Positions 1-5,248 are shown, counted from the first letter of the stretch. The stretch is 5,280 nucleotides of DNA from an uncultured Eubacteriales bacterium (GCA_949747935.1 CATKHE010000134.1:1-5280), one strand, 5' to 3'. Made by a program: numbers and translations. Notes: generated by a model not told the origin, from the letters alone.

Positions 1-546
1 GACCTGGAGGGGATGTCCAAGTCCCCCGCCATCTTTGATATCGAGAAGCTGACCCACTTCAACGCCCTCTATCTCCGGGCGATGTCCCCCGAGGACTTTG
101 CCCGGGCGGCGGAGCCCTATATTCGGCAGGCTGTAAAGGATAAAAGCCTGTCGGTTTCTGAGATCGCCGCCCTCCTCCAGGCCCGGTGCGAGCGGCTTAC
201 CGAGATCCCCGAGAAGGTGGCCTTCTTCAACGCCCTGCCCGAGTACAGCGTGGACCTGTTCACCAACAAGAAGTCCAAAACTAACCCGGAGGTCTCCAAG
301 GATATGCTGGAGGCGGCCATCCTCATGCTGGAGGGTGTCGCCGACTGGACCCAGGACAATATTCACGGCGGGCTGGTGGCCCTGGCGGAGAAGCTGGAGG
401 TCAAGAATGCCACTCTCATGTGGCCGGTGCGCATCGCCGCCGCCGGCCAGGCCGTCACCCCAGGCGGCGCGGTGGAAATCTGCCGCATTTTGGGGAAGGA
501 CGAGACCCTGCGCCGTCTCAGACTGGGGCTGGATAAATTGAACTGA
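1..546 (+). CDS. gltX: Glutamyl-tRNA synthetase, C-terminal part (5' end outside window)
   Basis: The frame is open from base 1 and ends at TGA 544-546, giving 181 visible residues; the catalytic Rossmann domain lies upstream of the window. GltX is a cytoplasmic class I aminoacyl-tRNA synthetase that charges tRNA(Glu), and in many Firmicutes also tRNA(Gln), with glutamate. The visible part opens with SKSPAIFDIEKL, the conserved segment that enters the helical anticodon-binding region. It continues through a helical section to the family-typical C-terminal block containing PVRIAAAGQAVTPGG and then an LGKDETLRRL helix. The ATG at 13 is an internal methionine: the codons before it are in frame and conserved family sequence crosses it. 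Discrimination between tRNA(Glu) and tRNA(Gln) cannot be judged without the missing part. Reading is intact to the stop, and a strong terminator follows directly. Confidence 0.95.
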   Translation, partial: DLEGMSKSPAIFDIEKLTHFNALYLRAMSPEDFARAAEPYIRQAVKDKSLSVSEIAALLQARCERLTEIPEKVAFFNALPEYSVDLFTNKKSKTNPEVSKDMLEAAILMLEGVADWTQDNIHGGLVALAEKLEVKNATLMWPVRIAAAGQAVTPGGAVEICRILGKDETLRRLRLGLDKLN

Positions 547-552
547 ACGCAG

Positions 553-587
553 TACAGCGGCCGCCCGACAGGCGGCCGCTGTATTTT
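553..587 (+). terminator. Intrinsic terminator of gltX
   Basis: A perfect 13-bp GC-rich stem (TACAGCGGCCGCC at 553-565 pairing with GGCGGCCGCTGTA at 571-583) closes a 5-nt loop and is followed by TTTT at 584-587, starting 7 nt after the gltX stop. The U-tract is short but the stem is very stable. On the opposite strand no comparable U-tract follows the hairpin, so it serves gltX better than the convergent rlmA, although the hairpin could slow transcription both ways. Confidence 0.88.
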
Positions 588-610
588 GCGGGGACGCGTG
601 GTATGCATAG

Positions 611-1441
611 TTACAGGCGATGGTACAGGTGCAGATCAAATCCAATCTCACAGCTTAGACGGTCCAGCGCCTCTAGCCGGGCGACCCCCTCCCTGGGCGT
701 TTTCCAGGCGTAGGGCGTCATGTGGAACAGAGCCATGATGTCTGCGTTTTCTGCCAGGTCAACCGTATAGCGAATCTCCTTTACACCACACCAAATAAAG
801 CCGTTGTAATCCTCACGCTTCACGGGGTTCTCGTAGGGACGGGGATAGAGCACCTCTTTGATTTCCCACAGGTGCCGGGCGGAGGGGACAGCGTAGCAGA
901 ACAGCCCGCCAGTGCGGAGCACCCGGGCGAACTCGTCGGAGGCCAGGGGAGAGAAGATGTTCACCAGTATGTCTGCCGACTGGTCCGGGACGGGCAGATG
1001 GTATGCCGAGGCTACGGCAAATTCCCCCTGGGGGAGGCGTTTCGCCGCCCGGCGCAGGGCGGCTTTGGACAGATCTACCCCGGCAATTTGAGGGACAAAC
1101 TCCTCCCGGCACAGAGCCTGAAATAGTTCAGCGGTGTAGTAGCCCTCTCCACAGCCACTGTCTATTAAAACAGGGGTGGGGAAATTGACGGCGTACTCTG
1201 CGACAGAGCAACACAGGGCCTCACGCAGGGGAGCGTAGTAGCCCTTATCCAGAAAGGTTGACCGGGCGGCTACCATGGCCTTATCATCCCCCGGGTCCTT
1301 GGAATGCTTCTGATTGGCGGGAAGGAGGTGGACATAGCCGGAGGAGGCCCGATCGAAGCTGTGGCCCGCCGGGCAGGACCAGCAATTTTCCTCCCGCTCC
1401 AGCGGGGATGCGCACAGGGGACAGCGGAACAGACTTTTCAA
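611..1441 (-). CDS. rlmA: 23S rRNA (guanine-N1)-methyltransferase, RlmA family
   Basis: The 276-residue protein is a full-length member of the RlmA family, which uses S-adenosylmethionine to methylate N1 of a guanine in hairpin 35 of 23S rRNA (G745 in the RlmA-I type, G748 in the RlmA-II/TlrB type). An N-terminal zinc-binding motif is visible (C7, C10, C23, H27; CPLC...CPAGH). The SAM-binding Rossmann fold follows, with motif I VLIDSGCGEGYYT at 91-103 and the acidic motif GVDLSK at 121-126. A further conserved block ends in NIFSP (161-165), and MTPYAWKT (241-248) is typical of the family C-terminus. The start is TTG at 1441, chosen because GAGGTG lies 5 nt upstream; the nearby ATG at 1446-1444 is out of frame and no in-frame ATG is available before the upstream stop. 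The gene is monocistronic, converges on gltX and diverges from nth. The sequence alone does not decide between G745 and G748 specificity; a Gram-positive host favours G748. Confidence 0.93.
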   Translation of the reverse strand: MKSLFRCPLCASPLEREENCWSCPAGHSFDRASSGYVHLLPANQKHSKDPGDDKAMVAARSTFLDKGYYAPLREALCCSVAEYAVNFPTPVLIDSGCGEGYYTAELFQALCREEFVPQIAGVDLSKAALRRAAKRLPQGEFAVASAYHLPVPDQSADILVNIFSPLASDEFARVLRTGGLFCYAVPSARHLWEIKEVLYPRPYENPVKREDYNGFIWCGVKEIRYTVDLAENADIMALFHMTPYAWKTPREGVARLEALDRLSCEIGFDLHLYHRL

Positions 1442-1446
1442 AGCAT

Positions 1447-1452
1447 CACCTC
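1447..1452 (-). promoter_or_regulatory. Shine-Dalgarno of rlmA that fixes a TTG start
   Basis: GAGGTG on the minus strand lies 5 nt before TTG 1441-1439. The ATG at 1446-1444 directly abuts it, is out of frame, and reads only ATG-CTT-TGA, so the TTG is the credible start. Confidence 0.75.
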
Positions 1453-1461
1453 ATTTTCTCC

Positions 1462-1490
1462 ATCATATCCCGGGGGGAGAAAAAAGGCAA
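1462..1490 (-). promoter_or_regulatory. Probable sigma-A promoter of rlmA
   Basis: On the minus strand TTGCCT (1490-1485) is separated by exactly 17 bp from TATGAT (1467-1462). This predicts a transcript start near 1455 and a very short leader containing the Shine-Dalgarno. The match is by eye against the consensus TTGACA-17-TATAAT; spacing is ideal and the -10 box matches 5 of 6 bases. Confidence 0.65.
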
Positions 1491-1509
1491 GGGAGTTTTG
1501 AAAAAAGGA

Positions 1510-1538
1510 TCGAAATTTTGCCGGGGGTGTGTTATATT
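1510..1538 (+). promoter_or_regulatory. Probable extended -10 promoter of nth
   Basis: TATATT at 1533-1538 is preceded by TGT (1530-1532), giving an extended -10 (TGnTATATT). A weak -35, TCGAAA at 1510-1515, sits 17 bp upstream. The predicted start is near 1545, leaving a leader of about 40 nt before the nth ATG. The -35 boxes of the divergent rlmA and nth promoters lie about 20 bp apart, back to back. Confidence 0.55.
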
Positions 1539-1585
1539 GTAGAGGTAAGACTGTCCGCCCAAACATTGACAAAGAGGTGACCCCC

Positions 1586-2230
1586 ATGAACAAGACTCCC
1601 GAGGATGTCCGCGCCATTGTAGAAGAGTTGAAGGTTCTCTACCCAGACGGCATCTGTTCTCTGGACTATGATAAGGACTATGAGCTGTTGTTTTCCGTCC
1701 GGCTGGCCGCCCAGTGTACCGACGAGCGGGTAAACAAGGTGACCCCGGCGCTGTATGCCCGTTTCCCTACGCTGGAGGCTCTGGCGGAGGCAGATATCTC
1801 TGAGGTGGAGAAGTACATCCATTCCACCGGCTTCTTCCGGGCCAAGGCCAAGGATATCGTTCTGGCATCCCAGATGTTGATCAGGGATTATGGCGGAAGG
1901 GTCCCCGACACCATGGAGGACCTGCTCAAGCTTCCCGGCGTGGGCCGGAAGACCGCCAACCTGATCCTGGGGGATGTGTACCATACCCCAGGCGTGGTGG
2001 TGGCGGATACCCACTGCATCCGTATTACCGGCCTGCTGGGCCTCACCGACGGCACCAAGGACCCGGCTAAGGTGGAGACGCAGCTGCGGGCCGTCCTGCC
2101 CCCGGAGGAGTCCAACAACTTTTGTCACCGTATGGTCCTCCATGGCCGGGTCGTGTGTATCGCAAGAAGGCCACAGTGTGCGGTGTGTACCCTGCGCCCC
2201 TGGTGCGACCATTTTGCCAAAAACGGTTGA
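1586..2230 (+). CDS. nth: Endonuclease III (DNA glycosylase/AP lyase)
   Basis: The 214-residue protein is a complete Nth, the base excision repair enzyme that removes oxidised pyrimidines and cleaves the abasic site by beta-elimination. AAQCTDERVN (41-50) matches the conserved helix that holds the substrate-pocket glutamine. The helix-hairpin-helix LPGVGRKTANLI spans 116-127 and carries the catalytic Schiff-base lysine K122. The catalytic aspartate is D141 in VADTHCIRI. The [4Fe-4S] cysteines are C191, C198, C201 and C207, with the exact C-x6-C-x2-C-x5-C spacing. ATG 1586 is preferred over an in-frame upstream codon at 1529 because GAGGTG (1574-1579) precedes it at proper spacing, the homologous region begins just after it, and 1529 would lie within the predicted promoter. 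Its own promoter lies upstream; decayed IS DNA follows. The MutY family shares the fold, but length and motifs fit Nth. Confidence 0.95.
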   Translation: MNKTPEDVRAIVEELKVLYPDGICSLDYDKDYELLFSVRLAAQCTDERVNKVTPALYARFPTLEALAEADISEVEKYIHSTGFFRAKAKDIVLASQMLIRDYGGRVPDTMEDLLKLPGVGRKTANLILGDVYHTPGVVVADTHCIRITGLLGLTDGTKDPAKVETQLRAVLPPEESNNFCHRMVLHGRVVCIARRPQCAVCTLRPWCDHFAKNG

Positions 2231-2238
2231 AAATTTGA

Positions 2239-2255
2239 GGGGGCGAAGTGCCCCC
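2239..2255 (+). terminator. Short GC hairpin after nth, possible weak terminator
   Basis: GGGGGC (2239-2244) pairs with GCCCCC (2250-2255) around a 5-nt loop, starting 8 nt after the nth stop. No U-tract follows (the next bases are CTGTCG), so it is not a classic intrinsic terminator. It may stabilise the mRNA 3' end or act with Rho. No better terminator is seen before the IS remnants. Confidence 0.35.
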
Positions 2256-2285
2256 CTGTCGAATAGATAAAGCAGGGAAAAATAA

Positions 2286-2537
2286 CCGAGAGACAGCTTG
2301 ACCTTGGTGTTGATATTTCAGAGAGAATCAAGCCCCGTTCAATGGGAAAAATTCCCTTGGCGCTGGGTGGTGGAGCGAGCCCTCTCTCGGCTCAATCATT
2401 CCAGACAGCTCAGCAAAGATTATGAGATTTCCATCTCTTCCGCTGAGGCTATGGTTAAAATTTCTCATCGCCACACGATGCTCAAACACTTAATGAATGC
2501 AGTTTCTTACATTGTACTGTATTATATGGAGATGTAA
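2286..2537 (+). pseudogene. C-terminal fragment of an IS5-family transposase (first remnant)
   Basis: Only the last 60-70 codons of a DDE transposase are recognisable. The core reads PWRWVVERALSRLNHSRQ and then LSKDYE, which is the IS5-family block WVVER-x(3)-WLN-x(2)-RRLSKDYE carrying the third catalytic residue (the E of VVER). It ends at TAA 2535-2537. The two catalytic aspartates and the whole N-terminal domain are absent and are not found upstream, so this is a truncated scrap and cannot be active. The frame is open from 2286, but the residues before about 2350 are not family-like. A neighbouring frame gives ERIKPRSMGK just before an A-run at 2347-2351, suggesting a one-base insertion there. 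Its sequence differs in type from the element that follows (WVVERALSRL versus LVENAFLLLK), so the two are separate insertions and not one broken gene. Confidence 0.75.
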
Positions 2538-2569
2538 TCTAAACAATAGGAGTTGGAATTAGCACAGTT

Positions 2570-2600
2570 CCGGCTGTTCCGCTAGATAGTGCCGTCAATA
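2570..2600 (+). repeat. Left terminal inverted repeat of the IS
   Basis: It aligns with the reverse complement of 3413-3441 at 24 identical positions, 5 mismatches (all transitions) and one 2-base gap. The outer CCGGC and the inner CGTCAATA blocks are identical. The preponderance of transitions suggests ordinary mutational decay of a once better-matched pair. Confidence 0.75.
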
Positions 2601-2609
2601 AAAATATGA

Positions 2610-2615
2610 TATAAT
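2610..2615 (+). promoter_or_regulatory. -10 box of the dead transposase gene
   Basis: A perfect TATAAT sits 30 nt before the transposase ATG, just inside the left inverted repeat. The position 17 bp upstream (2587-2592, TAGTGC) is a poor -35, so the promoter is probably weak, as is common for IS elements. AGGGGAG at 2632-2638 is the ribosome binding site, 7 nt before ATG 2646. Confidence 0.5.
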
Positions 2616-2645
2616 GTCCTCAAAAAATAGTAGGGGAGCAGAAAA

Positions 2646-3418
2646 ATGGCAGAAGAACAGCATCGACACGATATTAGCGACAGAGCGTGGGAGAAAATCA
2701 GACCATACGCTATAGGTGAAAAGGGAAGCCGAGGGGGGAATGCCCGAGACACCCGGCAGTTTATCAACGGCGTGTTCTGGATTCTGCGTACTGGAGCGCC
2801 TTGGCGAGATATGCCAGAAACCTATGGAAACTGGAAGAATGTACACCGCCGGTTCTGCCGATGGCGCGACAAAGGAATCTGGGAAAAGATTCTGGAAGTT
2901 CTGGTGAATGACACAGACTTTGAGTGGCTGATGATCGATGTCAGCCATGTCAAAGTACATCCAGACGCCGCTGGCGCACAGGGTGGAAATCAGGCGATGG
3001 ACCGCACAAAAGGGGGTTCAACACCAAGATATATTTGGCCGTGGATGCGCATGGTATGCCGGTGCGATTCTTTATCACTCCTGGTACCACAGCGGATTGC
3101 ACAATTGCAACGCAGATGATTGAGGTATTCCAGGCAGAATGTTTTTTTTGCTGATCGGGGTTATGATACAGACGCAATCCTTTTCAAAGCCACTGACTGA
3201 AGATGGAATGATATCAGTCATTCCGCCGAGAAAAAACCGTAAACACCAGAGGGAATACGATGAATATCTGTAAAAACTCCACTCCGCCATCTCGTTGAGA
3301 ATGCTTTCTGCTTCTCAAAAGATGGCGCGGTATTGTGGTTCGCTGCGCCCCAAACGCCTCTTTTTTCGCTGACGCTGTCCAAATCTGCTGTATTACTATT
3401 TGGTTCCTTATCTATTGA
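2646..3418 (+). pseudogene. IS5-family transposase, full length but frameshifted (second remnant)
   Basis: The reading must be pieced together from three frames. Codons 1-120 from ATG 2646 give the IS402/IS5-type N-terminal domain, including GVFWILRTGAPWRDMPETYG (42-61), and the first catalytic Asp (D98, codon 2937-2939, in MIDVSHVKVHP). The frame then shifts by -1 near 3008-3016 into FNTKIYLAVDAHGMPVRFF. One extra T in the T8 run at 3142-3149 shifts into ADRGYDTDAI, whose first D (3153-3155) is the second catalytic Asp. A 4-bp tandem duplication (ACTGACTGA, 3192-3200) shifts into TEDGMISVIPPRKNRK. TAA at 3271-3273 replaces an expected tyrosine codon. A 5-bp duplication (ACTCC twice, 3276-3285) shifts into RHLVENA, whose E (3297-3299) is the third catalytic residue. 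A missing T near 3305-3307 precedes LLLKRWRGI and a C-terminus ending at TGA 3416-3418. The restored protein would be about 255 residues, normal for the group. All three DDE residues survive in the DNA, so decay is fairly recent, but no active protein can be made. Confidence 0.85.
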
Positions 3419-3441
3419 CGACACCATTTAGGAATGGCCGG
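3413..3441 (+). repeat. Right terminal inverted repeat of the IS
   Basis: This is the partner of 2570-2600 in inverted orientation; it overlaps the last codons of the dead transposase (stop 3416-3418). It ends 36 bp before the -35 box of the hrcA promoter. Confidence 0.75.
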
Positions 3442-3477
3442 AGGGAATTTGTTTATAATAAATTCATAAAGTGGCTA

Positions 3478-3506
3478 TTGACAATTTCCGGGGGGAGTGG
3501 TACATT
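3478..3506 (+). promoter_or_regulatory. Sigma-A promoter of the hrcA-grpE operon
   Basis: A perfect -35 TTGACA (3478-3483) is followed after 17 bp by TACATT (3501-3506), and TGG (3498-3500) supplies an extended -10 TG motif. The predicted transcript start, near 3513, falls inside the CIRCE operator, the arrangement expected for HrcA repression. The promoter lies wholly outside the IS. Confidence 0.85.
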
Positions 3507-3510
3507 ATCT

Positions 3511-3537
3511 TTAGCACTCGTGGAATATGAGTGCTAA
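3511..3537 (+). promoter_or_regulatory. CIRCE operator (HrcA binding site)
   Basis: TTAGCACTC (3511-3519), a 9-nt spacer, then GAGTGCTAA (3529-3537) is an exact match to the CIRCE consensus (TTAGCACTC-N9-GAGTGCTAA). It starts 5 nt after the -10 box and ends 30 nt before the hrcA start codon. HrcA dimers bind this DNA; in the RNA it can also form a 9-bp stem near the 5' end. Confidence 0.98.
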
Positions 3538-3567
3538 AGAATTGAGAAACGAGAGGCGGTGCGTGCC

Positions 3568-4623
3568 GTGGCGCTGTCAGACCGGAAAAAGTGTATCCTT
3601 CGTGCCATCGTAGAGACCTACATTGCTACCGCCGAGCCGGTGGGTTCCAAGGCTGTGTCCCAGCTGACCGGGCTGGATGTGTCCACCGCCACCATCCGCA
3701 ACGAGATGGCTGACCTCACCGAGCAGGGCTACCTGGAGCAGCCCCATCCCTCTGCCGGACGCATCCCCTCCGCCGCCGGCTATCGGCTCTACGTCAACGA
3801 GCTGATGGACCGCCAGCAGCTCACCCTCCAGGAGACCCAGCGTATCAACGACGCGCTGAACCTGAAAATGGGGGAACTGGACCGGGTCATCGACCGGGCG
3901 GGGAAGGTGCTCTCCCAAATCAGTGACTACCCCGTGTTCACCATGGCCGCCGCCAAGGAACGCATCACCGTCAAGCGGTTTGACCTGCTGATGGTGGAGG
4001 AAAACGCCTTTATCGCCGTGGTGATGACGGACAACAGCGTGGTAAAAAACAAGCTCATCCGCATCCCGGACGGGCTGAGCGATCCTCAGCTCCAGATGTT
4101 GTCCGCCGTCCTCAACTCTTCCTTTGTGGGCTTGTCCCAGGAAGAGATGGAGGAGACACTGGACAAGATGGAGACCCGCACTGCCCCAGGGGCCTTTGAG
4201 CTTATTGCTATGGTGGTGGAGTTCGCTATGGAGGTGCTGGCAGACCAGGGACAGCAGAAGTTCCGCACAGCGGGAATCACCCACCTGCTGGAGCACCCCG
4301 AATACCGCAGCCTGGATAAGGCCAAGCCTCTGATGACCTACCTCAGCGAGGAGAGTGACGTTCCCCGGCTCCCCGCCACTCTGGACACCGGCAAGAACAT
4401 GAATATTCTCATCGGGCCGGAGAACGTGAACGATGCGTTGAAGGACACCAGCGTGGTGATGGCCAGCTACGACATCGGGGACAACATGCGGGGAATCATC
4501 GGAGTGGTGGGCCCCACCCGGATGGACTACGCCAAGGTGACCGCCCGGCTGTCCTATTTCGCTGACAGCCTCACCCGGATGTTCGGCAAGGAGCTGCCAC
4601 CCCCGGAGAAGCCCGAAGAATAA
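3568..4623 (+). CDS. hrcA: Heat-inducible transcription repressor HrcA
   Basis: The 351-residue protein is a full-length HrcA, the repressor of class I heat-shock genes, which binds CIRCE and is kept active by GroEL in characterised Gram-positives. Residues 1-75 form the winged helix-turn-helix, with TGLDVSTATIRNEMADL (34-50) as the helix-turn-helix and a wing containing QPHPSAGRIPSAAGYR (58-73). The central region (about 100-290) is the GAF-like/inserted dimerisation part, and the C-terminal signature IGVVGPTRMDYAKV spans 311-324. GTG 3568 is preferred over GTG 3559: AGGCGGTG (3554-3561) matches the Shine-Dalgarno with one mismatch at 6-nt spacing and overlaps the 3559 codon, and the protein then begins MALSDRKKCIL, as HrcA proteins usually do. 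The gene is first in an operon with grpE, 27 nt from its start, and is preceded by its own target operator, so it is autoregulated. Confidence 0.97.
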   Translation: MALSDRKKCILRAIVETYIATAEPVGSKAVSQLTGLDVSTATIRNEMADLTEQGYLEQPHPSAGRIPSAAGYRLYVNELMDRQQLTLQETQRINDALNLKMGELDRVIDRAGKVLSQISDYPVFTMAAAKERITVKRFDLLMVEENAFIAVVMTDNSVVKNKLIRIPDGLSDPQLQMLSAVLNSSFVGLSQEEMEETLDKMETRTAPGAFELIAMVVEFAMEVLADQGQQKFRTAGITHLLEHPEYRSLDKAKPLMTYLSEESDVPRLPATLDTGKNMNILIGPENVNDALKDTSVVMASYDIGDNMRGIIGVVGPTRMDYAKVTARLSYFADSLTRMFGKELPPPEKPEE

Positions 4624-4635
4624 ATAATGAGCCGT

Positions 4636-4642
4636 GAAGGAG
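4636..4642 (+). promoter_or_regulatory. Shine-Dalgarno of grpE that decides a GTG start
   Basis: GAAGGAG lies 8 nt before GTG 4651. The ATG at 4644 is only 1 nt away, is out of frame and stops after four codons, so it is not the grpE start. The in-frame ATG 4627 lies upstream of this site and cannot use it. Confidence 0.8.
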
Positions 4643-4650
4643 TATGGATC

Positions 4651-5223
4651 GTGAGTAAGAAGAAAGAAAAGAACCCCGTTCAGGAGACCGCCGTGGCCTC
4701 GGAGGAGGAAGTCCTGGAGGAGCGGGGCAGAGAAACGGAGGTCGTTGAACCGGAAGCTGAAGCCCCTGGCGAAGAGTCGGAGAACGTCTCCGGAGAGGCC
4801 CCCGCCCAGGAGCAGCTGGTCCCCAAGGAGCAGTTTCTCCGGCTGGCTGCCGAGTATGACAACTACCGCAAGCGCACCGCCAAGGAGAAGGAGAGCCTGT
4901 GGACCGACGCAAAAGCGGATACCGTCCAGGCCTTTCTCCCCGTCTACGACAACCTGGAGCGGGCCTTGAAGCAGGACACCAGTGACGAGGCCTATAAAAA
5001 AGGCGTGGAGATGACCATGAACCAGTTGAAAGAGGTTTTTGCTAAGCTGGGCATCACCGAGATCGAGGCCCAGGGCCAGCCCTTCGACCCCAATCTCCAC
5101 AATGCGGTGATGCACATTGAGGACGAGAATCTGGGCGAAAACGTGGTGGCCCAGGTCTTCCAGGCCGGGTTCATGCTGGGGGAGAAGGTCATACGGTTCG
5201 CAATGGTCCAGGTGGCCAACTGA
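4651..5223 (+). CDS. grpE: Nucleotide exchange factor GrpE
   Basis: The 190-residue cytoplasmic cochaperone releases ADP from DnaK and works in the DnaK-DnaJ-GrpE cycle. Residues 1-55 are a low-complexity acidic tail rich in Glu, typical and disordered in GrpE. The long dimer helix covers about 56-110 and includes AAEYDNYRKRTAKEKE (66-81) and LPVYDNLERAL (96-106). The beta-domain signature starts at FDPNLHNAVMHIEDENLGEN (145-164) and runs to the end. The usual family block VLRPAMVKV appears here as VIRFAMVQV (180-188), with Phe at the common Pro position. GTG 4651 is chosen because GAAGGAG (4636-4642) lies 8 nt upstream. An in-frame ATG at 4627 would add eight residues encoded by the ribosome-binding region itself and has no good site. 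The gene is cotranscribed with hrcA and hence under CIRCE control. Confidence 0.96.
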   Translation: MSKKKEKNPVQETAVASEEEVLEERGRETEVVEPEAEAPGEESENVSGEAPAQEQLVPKEQFLRLAAEYDNYRKRTAKEKESLWTDAKADTVQAFLPVYDNLERALKQDTSDEAYKKGVEMTMNQLKEVFAKLGITEIEAQGQPFDPNLHNAVMHIEDENLGENVVAQVFQAGFMLGEKVIRFAMVQVAN

Positions 5224-5248
5224 TAACAGACGGGGAGGTCAGACTGAC

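Larger units (their letters stand above)
2570..3441 (+). mobile_element. Decayed IS5-family (IS427-like) insertion sequence, about 0.87 kb
   Basis: Imperfect terminal inverted repeats at 2570-2600 and 3413-3441 bracket a single transposase pseudogene at 2646-3418. The overall length of about 870 bp matches the usual size of IS427-group elements. The exact outer ends are uncertain by a few bases, and no convincing short target duplication is seen directly outside the repeats. The hexamer GGAATT occurs on both sides (2555-2560 and 3444-3449) but at unequal distances from the ends. The interior is visibly more AT-rich than the flanking genes, consistent with foreign origin. With the transposase interrupted in several places it is not autonomous. 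It lies between nth and the hrcA control region, immediately after another IS5-family scrap. Confidence 0.82.

Noticed and set aside
722..1126. A 134-codon plus-strand frame inside rlmA
   Set aside because: It is the antisense shadow of rlmA, which has intact zinc and SAM-binding motifs; no domain is recognisable in the shadow.
1532..2212. A 226-codon open frame on the minus strand, antisense to nth
   Set aside because: It mirrors the nth codons, has no recognisable domain, and nth is supported by its complete catalytic and iron-sulfur motifs.
3415..3420. TTGACG in the right inverted repeat as an outward -35 driving hrcA
   Set aside because: No -10 lies 16-19 bp downstream (the bases there are GC-rich), and hrcA has its own better promoter at 3478-3506.
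2555..3449. GGAATT on both sides of the IS as a target site duplication
   Set aside because: The copies lie at unequal distances from the inverted repeats (9 nt and 2 nt), and the hexamer is common, so it is not convincing.
3454..3484. A second promoter near hrcA: TATAAT at 3454-3459 on the plus strand, or TTGTCA-18-TATTAT on the minus strand
   Set aside because: The plus-strand box has no -35 at suitable distance. The minus-strand pair would read only into dead IS DNA and is expected by chance in this AT-rich stretch.
4644..4658. Four-codon frame ATG-GAT-CGT-GAG-TAA ahead of and overlapping the grpE start, as a leader peptide
   Set aside because: The ATG is 1 nt from the Shine-Dalgarno, too close for efficient initiation, and nothing else suggests regulation by attenuation.
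3577..5115. A 512-codon open frame on the minus strand, antisense to hrcA and grpE
   Set aside because: It lies wholly opposite two certain genes, has low-complexity Leu/Gly/His/Val-rich composition typical of the antisense of GC-rich coding sequence, and shows no recognisable domain.
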